Source of the DNA: WTJO01 sp965660165
GTDB taxonomy: Bacteria > Pseudomonadota > Alphaproteobacteria > Puniceispirillales > Puniceispirillaceae
DNA: 27,337 bases
Assembly (NCBI GenBank): GCA_965660165.1
Contig: CBFHYU010000025.1
Coordinates: forward strand, 1-27,337
Reading direction: 5' to 3'
Shown here: positions 1 to 8,034 of the stretch, one piece after another
How positions within the stretch are numbered: the stretch's first letter is position 1
Layout of the letters: each line of letters opens with the position of its first letter
The notes under the pieces: model-generated
Databases searched by the model: none
Told to the model about the DNA's origin: nothing
What the model saw: only the letters and a program-made list of their open reading frames with translations
Translations under genes and position numbers: made by a program

Positions 1-30
1 CAGGCAGATATTATCCTGAAAGACGGCATT

Positions 31-57
31 AAAAAAGCCCACCTGCGGTTGGTGGGC
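31..57 (-). terminator. Rho-independent terminator ending the flagellar array
   Basis: Read on the minus strand, a 7-bp perfect stem (GCCCACC at 51-57 pairing with GGTGGGC at 37-43, loop 44-50) is followed at once by six T residues (36-31). It lies 24 bases past the stop codon of the last minus-strand gene. On the plus strand no T-run follows the stem, so it should work for minus-strand transcription. Confidence 0.85.
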
Positions 58-80
58 TGCATCTAACACCTGCATCAATT

Positions 81-887
81 CTAGGCTGTTTGTGAGCCAA
101 GTGCCTTACCATTGGGGGCTGATTTTTCAGGCTCGCCAACATAAGAAAAGCTAAAGCTTGAACGTGGGTCAAATTTCCTGCAAAGCTCTTGCGCATGTTT
201 GTCTGAGGTTGCCGCAAATTTCATCCAGAAAAAATGTTCTGTAAATAGATAATAGGCGCGTAACATCTGGGTCTGAGCTTTGTGAAAATATATAGATACC
301 AGCACATAGACCAGCATAAAAAAGACTGGATGCACAGCAAAGCTAACAGCATAAGTCGCCGCAATAGCGCCCAAAGGCGCCCACATACGATTATGCATTA
401 GCCAGAATGGCGGCAACGCCGCCGCCAGTACAGAATATCTAGTATCCACAAGACAAATGCCACGCGAAATATTACGCATCGCTTCAAATTGCCGATAGTG
501 GCTACGTTCTTTTATCTCATGATTTGGCAGATTAGCTGTTATTTCTGCGGCTATCTCAGGGCGTGCATATTCATAACTACAGCCTAGTGCACCTAGCGCC
601 AAAATCTCAAAAAAATGCCCATTACGATAACATGTAATCAGCGTATCTTCTTCGATAGCTGATTTCATCATCAGGTCAAACTGTTCAATATCAAGGCTAA
701 GCTCTGCCCCGTTAATCGCAACAATAACATCATCAACACGTAATTTTAGATCGCGCGCTTGCGATACTCTGTTAATAGAGGAAAGCCTGATGAAATTCGT
801 TCCTGACATTGGCGCTGATGCGCCTGCCCCTTCTGCTGTGCCAGCTGCTGCTGGCTGTGCGACGCTATTTTCTGGCAAATCATTCAT
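81..887 (-). CDS. Membrane protein with PDZ-like domain, unknown function
   Basis: I do not recognise a named family. The 268-residue product has a low-complexity Ala/Gly/Pro-rich start (about 8-28) and then a PDZ-like stretch (about 30-100) with the typical LKLRVDDVIVAING pattern for a ligand-binding groove. A hydrophobic region follows (about 168-202, one or two membrane helices), and then a conserved-looking segment rich in aromatic residues (211-241). The ATG at 885-887 is preferred. The longer reading would start at a TTG at 930-932, immediately after the upstream stop codon, and would add a basic stretch without a clear ribosome site. It is the last gene before the terminator, 48 bases after the coiled-coil membrane gene, so it is probably co-transcribed with the flhB group. 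A role in the cell envelope near the flagellum is only inferred from position. Confidence 0.75.
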   Translation of the reverse strand: MNDLPENSVAQPAAAGTAEGAGASAPMSGTNFIRLSSINRVSQARDLKLRVDDVIVAINGAELSLDIEQFDLMMKSAIEEDTLITCYRNGHFFEILALGALGCSYEYARPEIAAEITANLPNHEIKERSHYRQFEAMRNISRGICLVDTRYSVLAAALPPFWLMHNRMWAPLGAIAATYAVSFAVHPVFFMLVYVLVSIYFHKAQTQMLRAYYLFTEHFFWMKFAATSDKHAQELCRKFDPRSSFSFSYVGEPEKSAPNGKALGSQTA

Positions 888-935
888 AGTAGCTATCTTT
901 TTAGCATTTTGAATAGGGGGTGTTAATCTCAAAAA

Positions 936-1673
936 TTAGGGGAAACTAATTCTGTCCTGCTGAACTTCAAGCAGTTTTAGAATTTTGACATTCTGGCCTG
1001 CCAGCATTTCAACAGTGCCTGATGTATTTGCCTGCGCGGCAGATAATGCGCCTAATTCAGCTGGATTGATCAGCTTCTTTTCGATATTGCCAATTGATTT
1101 CGCAAGACTTGATTCAATCGCCGCCAGCTTTACCGCAATACCATTATTCTGACCCATTGCCTGTTCCATCAGCTTATCGCTTATTTGCTGTGCAACAGCC
1201 GCATTGGAATCTTTCATTGCGCTTGTTGATGCCTGAAGCTCAGTGATTGTTGCTTCTGAGGTTGATGAGATAAGCGTCATAAGCTGTGTCATCTTTTCTG
1301 ATGATTCACGATTAAGGGCAACTAGCTCTTCTTGCTGTGCAAGTGCAACATTTAGCTCTGAAAGCACTGAGTTAAGCTGTTCGATATTTTCAGCGAATAC
1401 TACCAAACCTTCTCTGTTTGTAGTGCTCATCAAGCGCAATTCAGACAGGGTTTTGAAATAGAGTAATGCAGAAAAAGACAGACCTGCAACAGCAGCAACA
1501 ACTGCACTCACAAATGTGATGGTCGTATAACGATGAATTTGTGACACTTTACGCTCCAGCTTCTTTGTTTCACGTTTTACCTGACTATATTCGGATGTAA
1601 CATCGGTCGCTGCATCCGCTGCATCCAGCGCCAGCTTGATACTTTCCTGAATTGAATTGAGTTCGCCTGCCAT
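936..1673 (-). CDS. Membrane-anchored coiled-coil protein, unknown
   Basis: The 245-residue product has a cytoplasmic-looking charged N-terminus with a basic helix (about 33-47, KRETKKLERK). One transmembrane helix follows (about 51-73). The rest is a long, mostly alpha-helical region rich in Ala, Ser, Gln, Glu and Leu, typical of a periplasmic coiled coil. No enzyme motif is visible. The layout recalls methyl-accepting or stator-accessory proteins, but no HAMP or signalling hairpin is seen. ATG at 1671-1673 has an AGGA nine bases upstream. It sits between two other unknown genes downstream of flhB on the same strand, and is likely part of that transcription unit. Confidence 0.75.
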   Translation of the reverse strand: MAGELNSIQESIKLALDAADAATDVTSEYSQVKRETKKLERKVSQIHRYTTITFVSAVVAAVAGLSFSALLYFKTLSELRLMSTTNREGLVVFAENIEQLNSVLSELNVALAQQEELVALNRESSEKMTQLMTLISSTSEATITELQASTSAMKDSNAAVAQQISDKLMEQAMGQNNGIAVKLAAIESSLAKSIGNIEKKLINPAELGALSAAQANTSGTVEMLAGQNVKILKLLEVQQDRISFP

Positions 1674-1731
1674 CTCTCAAAATCCTGCTAAAAACCGTCT
1701 AAAACCTTATCTGACTCGTCTTGTCATTCCG

Positions 1732-1971
1732 CTAGCCTGTCTTATCCACCCGACCTTTTTTTTGCGCTATCTTAGGCGTTTTGGGTCGTAAATTGGGCCT
1801 GCGCTGATAATATGCACATTGCATGCCAGTAGATAGATAAACGATTTCTGCGGGCAGATTTTTGCCTTTGAAGCCAAAATTCCGACATCCCCACGGCCGA
1901 TGCGGATCATGAGTTACAAAAAAATGACGGCATCCCTGACAGGATAGCCTCATCTCATCGCGCCGTCTCAT
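1732..1971 (-). CDS. Small four-cysteine protein, possible zinc binder
   Basis: The 79-residue product carries Cys11-x2-Cys14, Cys29 and Cys52, with the core HDPHRPWGCRNFGFKGKNLP, and ends in a basic tail. Small proteins with a similar C-x2-C ... GCR-x-FGFKS pattern are known to me as conserved hypotheticals in several proteobacteria, sometimes near flagellar genes; this is from memory. Cysteine spacing suggests metal binding, which is inference. The start ATG (1969-1971) overlaps the TGA of the preceding gene as ATGA, pointing to translational coupling and favouring this start over the internal ATG at 1951-1953. No membrane segment is present. Confidence 0.75.
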   Translation of the reverse strand: MRRRDEMRLSCQGCRHFFVTHDPHRPWGCRNFGFKGKNLPAEIVYLSTGMQCAYYQRRPNLRPKTPKIAQKKGRVDKTG

Positions 1972-2189
1972 TTCTGTTTCCTGATTGCAAGAATGATATT
2001 TTGAATGCTGAATCTAAGGCCTGCCGCCATGCTGGCAATAGCACATAACATCAGCCCATATCCCTTTAGCCTGTAGCCTGCATCCAGAAAATCAGCAGAT
2101 TGCAGAAAGAAAAACACCGCCATCATAAAAAAGCAGACTGTGCTTATCATAGTGCCCATTGAGCGTTCTTGTGATTTACGCTTGGCCAT
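1968..2189 (-). CDS. Small two-helix membrane protein, unknown
   Basis: The 73-residue product has a basic N-terminus (AKRKSQER), two hydrophobic helices (about 13-32 and 42-62) and a short basic end. That arrangement predicts a hairpin in the inner membrane with both ends in the cytoplasm. I do not recognise a family. Its ATG shares one base with the flhB TAA (TAATG) and its stop overlaps the next ATG by four bases. It is therefore tightly coupled to flhB and to the four-cysteine gene. Coupling suggests a job linked to the export gate or basal body, but nothing in the sequence proves it. Confidence 0.72.
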   Translation of the reverse strand: MAKRKSQERSMGTMISTVCFFMMAVFFFLQSADFLDAGYRLKGYGLMLCAIASMAAGLRFSIQNIILAIRKQK

Positions 2190-3367
2190 TATGCACCCCT
2201 ACCATTGCTTATGTTATTATCATCAACCATCTGACCAAATTCATCAAATTGCAATTCTGCTGGCACCTCAATTTCAGGCTCTTCAACCATATCTCCATTA
2301 TCAATCCGATATAGATAGGCAAGCACAACAGCCACAGCCTGATACAGTCTTTCAGAAATCTCCAGCCCAATATCAGAGGTATAATACAGCGCTCTTGCCA
2401 AAAGTGGCGAGCGGAATATCGTCACAGATGATTGCTCTGCTTTTTCGATAATGCGATGCGCCATCTGGCCTCTGCCCATAGCTAGCACTTTGGGGGCTTC
2501 TGACGAGCCAACTTCATATTTTAGGGCAACAGCAAAATGAGTTGGGTTGGTAATCACCGCAGTTGCGTTTGGCACATCGTCAATAGCCGCTGATTGGCGC
2601 GCACCATTCGCGGCTGTTTCCATCTGCATACGTCTGATTTTTGCCTTTACCTCTGGCGAGCCTTCTGTCTGTTTATATTCGTCTTTAACTTCCTGTTTGG
2701 TCATTTTCAGCGATTCTATATGGGCATGACGCTGATAGAAAAAATCTATCGCCGCAATAATGGCAAGCACCACTATCAATGCGCCCAAAAGCAATAAAAA
2801 ATTCATCAATGACGAGGCAACCGCTACATCCAAATCTCGAAATGGCAGTTGCAAAATAGAGGGTAGTTGCAGTGAAATAATGGCAATTGTCATCCCGAAT
2901 AGCATGATAACTTTCAAAATAGCTTTGAATAATTCCACCAGACTTTTCATTGAAAACATGCGTTTGAAGCCCGCTATCGGGCTAATCTTATTTGCTTTGA
3001 ACTGAGCCGCCTTAAGCGCAAAATTCATCCCGCCAACAGCTGTCTGAGTTGCGATTGTGATAATCAGCATTGGAACGCCGACTATTATAGCCGCTAGCAA
3101 TACAGCATAGATAATCCCTGAAAACCGCTCTGTTATCATAGTTGCCAGGTCATCAGGACGGGTGAAATGAAATAGCTGGCTCCATGAACCAAGCATTTGC
3201 TGGGCAATCATAGGCAGCACAAACATCAGCAAAAACGCCCCTGCCATTGAGGTAAAGACAAACATTTCCTTTGAGGAAAGAACTTTACCATCCTCTTTGG
3301 ATTTTTGAATTTTTCGTTGGGAGGGCTCTTCGGTTTTATCCTGACCGTCCTGACTTTCCTCAGCCAT
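2189..3367 (-). CDS. flhB: Flagellar export gate protein FlhB
   Basis: FlhB is the export-gate subunit that switches substrate class from rod/hook to filament type after self-cleavage. The 392-residue product starts with the usual hydrophilic segment containing KTEEPSQRK (11-19). Four hydrophobic regions follow between about 37 and 210. The cytoplasmic domain contains the autocleavage motif NPTH at 274-277, in the context AVITNPTHFAVAL. Cleavage would occur between Asn274 and Pro275. The tail after about 355 is acidic and somewhat longer than in enteric FlhB. The gene overlaps the end of fliR by eight bases, and its stop overlaps the next small gene by one base, so it sits inside a single transcription unit with fliO-P-Q-R. 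Confidence 0.97.
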   Translation of the reverse strand: MAEESQDGQDKTEEPSQRKIQKSKEDGKVLSSKEMFVFTSMAGAFLLMFVLPMIAQQMLGSWSQLFHFTRPDDLATMITERFSGIIYAVLLAAIIVGVPMLIITIATQTAVGGMNFALKAAQFKANKISPIAGFKRMFSMKSLVELFKAILKVIMLFGMTIAIISLQLPSILQLPFRDLDVAVASSLMNFLLLLGALIVVLAIIAAIDFFYQRHAHIESLKMTKQEVKDEYKQTEGSPEVKAKIRRMQMETAANGARQSAAIDDVPNATAVITNPTHFAVALKYEVGSSEAPKVLAMGRGQMAHRIIEKAEQSSVTIFRSPLLARALYYTSDIGLEISERLYQAVAVVLAYLYRIDNGDMVEEPEIEVPAELQFDEFGQMVDDNNISNGRGA

Positions 3368-4187
3368 AGCTAGCAGCTCCTATGGTGATTTGTAACCTTT
3401 CAAGCGCGGTAATGCCTAGCTCGCCAAAGGCAATGCCAAACACATCAATACAAAGATATAACAGCACAAACACAGCCATCATATTTACCGGAAAAATAAA
3501 GGAAAACAGATTAAGCTGCGGCGCAGAACGGGTCATCACCCCTGCCGCAAGGTTAATCAACAACATGACAATAATAATAGGTAGCATCAACAGCGCGGCC
3601 GCAAAAAACATTGAGCCTGCCGCCGCAATCCCGCCTTCAATAAAAGCGCCAAAGGCAGGCATCCTGCCAATCGGTAGATGCAGATAGCTATCAAGCATCA
3701 CCCGCAAGACAATCAGATGCCCATTCATACCCAGAAAAGCCATCAGCATCAGCATAGATAAGGCGCGCGAGACAACAGGTGTCTGGCCGCCAGACTCAGG
3801 ATCCATCTGCGCGGCAAAGCCAAGACCAGCAGAGGTAGCGATTTTCTCGCCTGCCATCGCAACCGCAGCAAACCATATTGCCATAATCAAGCCTGACATA
3901 AGCCCAACCGCAATTTCGGTAAAAATAACACTGATCAATAACAGATTATCATATGAAACAGGTGACGGCACATCAACCAGCCCCATCACAACAGACCCCA
4001 GAACACCTGCAGCTACAATCCGCACTTGGATAGGTATTGATCTGCTACCAAATAGCGGCGCTGCGACTAAAAACGCTCCAATCCGTAAAGACGCTAGAAA
4101 ATATTGAGACAGCATCTCAATTACCTGGTTCAACTCAATACCAGGAAGACCGCCTAGACTATCTAATTCTGTAAGAGGAAGAAACAT
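3360..4187 (-). CDS. fliR: Flagellar export gate protein FliR
   Basis: FliR forms the core of the flagellar type III export gate in the inner membrane together with FliP and FliQ. The 275-residue, very hydrophobic product has the expected multiple membrane helices and the family-typical segments RIGAFLVAAPLFG (about 36-48) and GEKIATSAGLGFAAQMDP. Length is close to the family norm of about 260. The ATG at 4185-4187 follows the fliQ stop by 34 bases, and its stop codon lies inside the start of flhB (eight-base overlap). The order fliP-Q-R-flhB is a widely conserved gene order. Confidence 0.95.
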   Translation of the reverse strand: MFLPLTELDSLGGLPGIELNQVIEMLSQYFLASLRIGAFLVAAPLFGSRSIPIQVRIVAAGVLGSVVMGLVDVPSPVSYDNLLLISVIFTEIAVGLMSGLIMAIWFAAVAMAGEKIATSAGLGFAAQMDPESGGQTPVVSRALSMLMLMAFLGMNGHLIVLRVMLDSYLHLPIGRMPAFGAFIEGGIAAAGSMFFAAALLMLPIIIVMLLINLAAGVMTRSAPQLNLFSFIFPVNMMAVFVLLYLCIDVFGIAFGELGITALERLQITIGAASYG

Positions 4188-4221
4188 GATCTATCCGCTG
4201 TGTTTCATTGTGAAAACTGCC

Positions 4222-4491
4222 CTATCCGATCTGGCGGACTTGCTCAAAAATATGCAGGAAATAATCATGCAGCTGAACCATCATATAATTGGCAACAAAC
4301 CCAAATGTAATCATCACCAACAATACTTTTGGCACAAAGGATAAGGTCATCTCGTTAATTGAGGTAGCCGCCTGAAAAATACCAATAAACAGACCAATCG
4401 CCAGCGCGACCGCCAGAATTGGCCCTGCAATCAAAAAGGTGTTCCAAAAGGCCATTCGCAAAAATTCAACATTCGTATCAAATTCAATCAT
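4222..4491 (-). CDS. fliQ: Flagellar export gate protein FliQ
   Basis: FliQ is the small two-helix subunit of the FliPQR export gate. The 89-residue product has two long hydrophobic helices (about 15-38 and 51-73) and the conserved FQAATSINEMTLSFVPK segment between them, which is characteristic of FliQ/EscS proteins. A good ribosome site, AGGAG, lies nine bases upstream of the ATG. It sits 17 bases after fliP and is followed by fliR. Confidence 0.95.
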   Translation of the reverse strand: MIEFDTNVEFLRMAFWNTFLIAGPILAVALAIGLFIGIFQAATSINEMTLSFVPKVLLVMITFGFVANYMMVQLHDYFLHIFEQVRQIG

Positions 4492-4508
4492 TTTGAGATG
4501 CTCCTATG

Positions 4509-5309
4509 CTAGGCACTATAGGTGGACACAAGCGAGCCAACTGTCATCGCCCAGCCATCCACCAGCACAAATAACAGCAATTTGAACGGAAGCGAGATCA
4601 GCATCGGGCTAAGCATCATCATACCAAGTGACATCAGCACCGAAGCGATCACCATATCAATAACCAGAAATGGCAAGAATAATAAAAACCCGATCTGGAA
4701 CGCTGTTTTTAGCTCAGAGGTGATAAAGGCAGGCAATAATACGGTAAATGGCACATCTGCTGGATCATCAAAACCACCTGTTTCAGCCATATCTGAAAAT
4801 AGCGCTAAATCTGTTTTGCGGGTATTTTTAACCATAAATTGTTTCATAGATGCACTTGCAGTATCAAGCGCCTCTTCAGCAGCAATATCCCCGTTAAGAT
4901 ACGGGTCTGCGGCTGTTTCATAAATCGTGGTGAAGGTTGGCGCCATAATGAAAAATGACAAAAATAATGCGATTGAAATCAGCACCTGATTAGGCGGTGT
5001 CTGCTGTGTGCCCATTGCCTGACGCAAAATTGACAACACAATAATAATTCGGGTGAATGATGTCATACCTAGCACTAATGAGGGCAACAAGGTAAGCGCT
5101 GTCATCAGCGCTAATACCTGTAATGACAACGAATAGCTGGTGGTACCATCGCCAAATTCTGTTGATGTCAAAGCTGGCAATCCGCCTGTAAGACCGGCTA
5201 GCGTATCTTCTGCCATGACAGGCGCCGCCGTCATCACGCTGGTAGCAAATACCGCCAGAAAAAAACATAGAATTATGCTAATAAGATTCATAGAGGTACT
5301 GATTTTCAT
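4509..5309 (-). CDS. fliP: Flagellar export gate protein FliP
   Basis: FliP makes up most of the FliPQR export pore. The 266-residue product begins with a cleavable-looking signal peptide (about 1-33, ending in AAPVMA), as is usual for FliP. It then has the family signature FTRIIIVLSILRQAMGTQQTPPNQV. A periplasmic loop rich in acidic residues (about 137-185) and two further membrane helices follow, again typical. The ATG overlaps the fliO stop as ATGA (5306-5309), indicating coupled translation. Length is within the usual 245-270 range. Confidence 0.96.
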   Translation of the reverse strand: MKISTSMNLISIILCFFLAVFATSVMTAAPVMAEDTLAGLTGGLPALTSTEFGDGTTSYSLSLQVLALMTALTLLPSLVLGMTSFTRIIIVLSILRQAMGTQQTPPNQVLISIALFLSFFIMAPTFTTIYETAADPYLNGDIAAEEALDTASASMKQFMVKNTRKTDLALFSDMAETGGFDDPADVPFTVLLPAFITSELKTAFQIGFLLFLPFLVIDMVIASVLMSLGMMMLSPMLISLPFKLLLFVLVDGWAMTVGSLVSTYSA

Positions 5310-5758
5310 GACAGCCTCCAGCTTTTGAATGTGTCGCTAAATGCCTTTAGCTCGCTGGTGTCTTCACGCTGATCATCAGCCGCTTTTTCAAGCGCACGCT
5401 GAAATGCAGTAGGCGTTACTGACGCGCGCTGAGTCAATGTAAGAGGGGTATCTTGAGACGGCGCTACATCATCTGATGCGGGTGCTGGATGTGAGCGCCT
5501 TTCGCCAAGTTCGGCCAAAACAGGCTGAACACCCTTTGATGACAGCACCACAAATTCACGATTATCAATGCTTACAAGCCGCATTTTCTCAGAAGGCGAA
5601 ATAGCTGTCTCTTCGATTAGCGTGATACGCTTGCCCTGATGCAGGCTTCGTCTTAGCCCGCCCCCTTTAAGTCTTAGAACCACCAGCAACGCAACCATTA
5701 CGCCTAGAAATCCTAGCGTAATCAAAATCTGTTGCACCCCAACCACTGAACCAACCAT
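5306..5758 (-). CDS. fliO: Flagellar assembly protein FliO
   Basis: FliO helps FliP assemble into the export gate. The 150-residue product has one N-terminal membrane helix (about 9-29). A small cytoplasmic domain of FliO type follows, containing GKRITLIEETAISPSEKMRLVSIDNREFVVLSSKG, which corresponds to the 'L.l...r.l...vlvrvg.r..llg' pattern of the family. The C-terminal part is polar and poorly conserved. AAGGA sits eight bases before the ATG. It is the first gene of the fliO-P-Q-R-flhB group and is preceded by a sigma-54-like promoter. Identification rests on both sequence and its place directly before fliP. Confidence 0.85.
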   Translation of the reverse strand: MVGSVVGVQQILITLGFLGVMVALLVVLRLKGGGLRRSLHQGKRITLIEETAISPSEKMRLVSIDNREFVVLSSKGVQPVLAELGERRSHPAPASDDVAPSQDTPLTLTQRASVTPTAFQRALEKAADDQREDTSELKAFSDTFKSWRLS

Positions 5759-5811
5759 GCTCTTTGTCCTTCAATAATATGCTGAATAGCCAGCACCTTA
5801 TGAAAGAAGAA

Positions 5812-5828
5812 GGCAAAAAATATGCCAA
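5812..5828 (-). promoter_or_regulatory. Sigma-54 (-24/-12) promoter for fliO group
   Basis: The minus strand reads TTGGCATATTTTTTGCC, with GG and GC separated by exactly ten bases, against the RpoN consensus TTGGCACG-N4-TTGCW. The predicted start of transcription near 5800 leaves a leader of about 42 bases before the fliO ATG. An imperfect hairpin partly overlaps the site at 5822-5849. Confidence 0.7.
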
Positions 5829-5955
5829 CACCGATAGCGGCATTGGCATTTAATTTTATGCGTTAATTATCATATAGTTAGAGTGTTTAATTTTCTGAAA
5901 GACGGCACTCTTACATCACTGTCAATCTTCTGACAATCCTGCTATGCAAGGCGTC

Positions 5956-6294
5956 TTACAGAGATTCAACACGCTTTTCAGGATCAACAATTTCGATAAA
6001 ACGAACCCCAAATCGTTCACCCACCATCACAATCTCGCCTTTGGCTATCATTGTGCCATTAACCAGAATATCAAGAGGGTCTCCTGCCAGCCTGTCAAGC
6101 TCAACAACAGAGCCTTCATTCAGGCGAAGCAGATCACGAATTTTAATTTCGGTGCGGCCTACTTCGACAGATAGCTGAACGTCAATATTTTCTAATACGC
6201 GCAGATTATCAACAGATGCCTGATGAGATATCGGGCCATCATGACTTTTTTCCTGCGGCTGGGCAACGTCCTGTTCTGTATTTTCTTCTGCCAT
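5956..6294 (-). CDS. fliN: Flagellar switch protein FliN
   Basis: FliN builds the lower part of the cytoplasmic C-ring and helps bind CheY-P and FliH. The 112-residue product has a polar N-terminus (1-30) and then the SpoA/FliN domain. It includes the family hallmark LSVEVGRTEIKIRDLLRLNEGSVVELDRLAGDP, followed by VNGTMIAKGEIVMVGERFGVRFIEIV. AAGGA lies eight bases upstream of the ATG. It is the last gene of the fliK-L-M-N group, and the next gene, fliO, has its own promoter after a 197-base gap. Confidence 0.96.
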   Translation of the reverse strand: MAEENTEQDVAQPQEKSHDGPISHQASVDNLRVLENIDVQLSVEVGRTEIKIRDLLRLNEGSVVELDRLAGDPLDILVNGTMIAKGEIVMVGERFGVRFIEIVDPEKRVESL

Positions 6295-6343
6295 GATACG
6301 GTTCCTTTTTCTGGCATATCTTCATGTTTGCTGGGATATGCGA

Positions 6344-7318
6344 TTATGTTTCGCGCACAACCCGTTTTGTCAGACTAATGGCTGCTTTTCCTGACACTTC
6401 GCCTATTTCACCAATAAATACTGGCTTATCTTCAATTTTCACAGAGATGCCGCCCCCGACCTCAACGGGTATCACATCACCAGAGACAAGCCGCATCATA
6501 CTGCCAACAGACAGGCTAGGGCGTCCAAGCAGTGCAGATAGCTCAAGCGGAATATCAAGAATGGCTGTTTCGATTTTTTGACGCCAGCTTACATCATCAG
6601 CGATACTATCTGACTGAACACGCGAGCGAAGCTGGGCGGCGATAGGCTTTAGGGTCTGAAGCGGATAGACAATATCTATCTTGTCTGAATCCTTATTTGG
6701 CAATTGGATCACAAAAGAGCAAATAATCACAAGTTCTGAGCCATCTACCACTGAGGCAAATTGAGTATTTACTTCCCTGCCCTGTTCAATCAGGGTGATT
6801 GGCATCAGATCACGCCATGCGGCTGATAATGACATCATCAACCCTTCAGATACCAGCTCAATTACCCGCTCTTCAGTAGCAGTAAATTCAGCCCGTTTTC
6901 CCCCGCCACTGCCAAGGTTGCCGCCATAATAAGCAGCTGTAAGCGTTGAGATAAATTCAGGCTGAATAGCCATCAACATTGGCCCTCTCAATTCCTCAAT
7001 ACGAGAAATGTTGAGGTTCATGAAATTATCAATAGAGTCAGTATATTCATCAAAGGTTTTCACCTCTGGCGGAAATGAGGTAATACGTGGCTGAAGCCGC
7101 AACATTGGCAGAAAGACTGAACGTGCCAGACGGGCAAACCTCTCATTTACCTGTCTGAGAGCATAATAGTCACCCATCAATGACAGATCATCCTCGCCAA
7201 AGGTAAATGGACGCACGTCATCTGAACCAGAAATATCAACAGTTGATGGCGCGCTTGACTGGGCAAGCCCCTCCATCAATGCATTGACTTCATCTGTTGT
7301 CAGCTTTTTTGATGCCAT
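6344..7318 (-). CDS. fliM: Flagellar switch protein FliM
   Basis: FliM is the middle C-ring protein that receives CheY-P and controls rotation direction. From the preferred ATG at 7316-7318 the product is 324 residues, the normal family length. A short N-terminus (KKLTTDEVNALMEGLAQ) resembles the EIDALL-type CheY-binding peptide. The central domain contains the GGxG-like segment YYGGNLGSGGG. The C-terminal SpoA domain contains IPLELSALLGRPSLSVGSMMRLVSGDVIPVE. A GTG at 7325-7327 is possible as a start, but the AGAGGG site is only two bases before it and about eleven before the ATG. It lies between fliL and fliN. Confidence 0.95.
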   Translation of the reverse strand: MASKKLTTDEVNALMEGLAQSSAPSTVDISGSDDVRPFTFGEDDLSLMGDYYALRQVNERFARLARSVFLPMLRLQPRITSFPPEVKTFDEYTDSIDNFMNLNISRIEELRGPMLMAIQPEFISTLTAAYYGGNLGSGGGKRAEFTATEERVIELVSEGLMMSLSAAWRDLMPITLIEQGREVNTQFASVVDGSELVIICSFVIQLPNKDSDKIDIVYPLQTLKPIAAQLRSRVQSDSIADDVSWRQKIETAILDIPLELSALLGRPSLSVGSMMRLVSGDVIPVEVGGGISVKIEDKPVFIGEIGEVSGKAAISLTKRVVRET

Positions 7319-7378
7319 ATTATCCACAACCCTCTTTGGATGAGATACCTAATCTGTTCTAGCTAGTTTGCCAAGCCT

Positions 7379-7963
7379 TTATTGAAGCACAAAGCTGGTA
7401 AAATGCACTTCTTCAATACCGCCAAAATCTTCTAGAAGCAGCAGTTTTTCATTGATTCCGTCTGCAAGCGCACGCGCTAGTGAATCACGTCCTGCTTTAC
7501 CTTGAATATCATCTTCGGTAAATTCGCTCATGACAGCCAGAATTTCTGATCTCAATGCAAGCTGGTGGGCTTCAACATTCGCCATCACACTTTCATCATA
7601 TTGTGTTGACACCCCAAGACCAAGCTGAAGAAATTTACGTGAATTTTTCAGATTTGTGGTAAAGGTGCCTGGAAATTCGAAATAAGTTGTTACAAAGGTT
7701 TCAATTAGCGGCTTTTCCTTTGCTACCTTACTAGCGCCATCTGCTCCTGCTTCTTCAGCGGCCATTTTTTCAGCCTCTGCTTCTGCCATTTTCTTATCGA
7801 TAATATCTTCGATTTCTTCTGAGGGCGAGGGCGGCTGACTGCCAAACAACACATATCCAGCACCAACACCTGCACCAACCAACAGCAATCCACCTAACGC
7901 CATGGCGATTATTTTAATCAGACCACCACGCTTTTTTGGTTCTTCATTTTCTTCATCAGCCAT
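7379..7963 (-). CDS. fliL: Flagellar basal body-associated protein FliL
   Basis: FliL is a single-pass inner-membrane protein that supports stator function. The 194-residue product has a basic cytoplasmic start (KKRGG at 10-14), one membrane helix (about 15-37), an acidic linker (45-75) and a periplasmic FliL/SPFH-like domain. That domain has the pattern TNLKNSRKFLQLGLGVSTQYDE and the C-terminal helix EKLLLLEDFGGIEEVHFTSFVLQ, both typical. AGGAG lies nine bases before the ATG. Its position between fliK and fliM fits the common fliK-L-M-N order. Confidence 0.93.
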   Translation of the reverse strand: MADEENEEPKKRGGLIKIIAMALGGLLLVGAGVGAGYVLFGSQPPSPSEEIEDIIDKKMAEAEAEKMAAEEAGADGASKVAKEKPLIETFVTTYFEFPGTFTTNLKNSRKFLQLGLGVSTQYDESVMANVEAHQLALRSEILAVMSEFTEDDIQGKAGRDSLARALADGINEKLLLLEDFGGIEEVHFTSFVLQ

Positions 7964-8034
7964 TACCGTCTTCTCCTGCTCTCAGACCTGTTCTTCTTAA
8001 TTAGGCAAAACAGCGCAACATTATCTATGCGCCG

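Noticed and set aside
1..66. Open frames at the left edge on the plus strand (ending at 32 or 66) as the tail of another gene
   Set aside because: They are too short to judge, and one runs through the terminator hairpin. No family feature is visible.
5815..5849. Hairpin followed by six T residues on the minus strand, like a terminator after fliN
   Set aside because: It has an internal mismatch loop, lies over 100 bases from the fliN stop, and its T-run is the spacer of the GG-N10-GC promoter. The sigma-54 reading explains the same bases better, though a double role is not excluded.
16..5907. Identical 13-base stretch ctgaaagacggca at 16-28 and 5895-5907
   Set aside because: Several 13-base matches are expected by chance in a window of this size, and the two contexts share nothing else.
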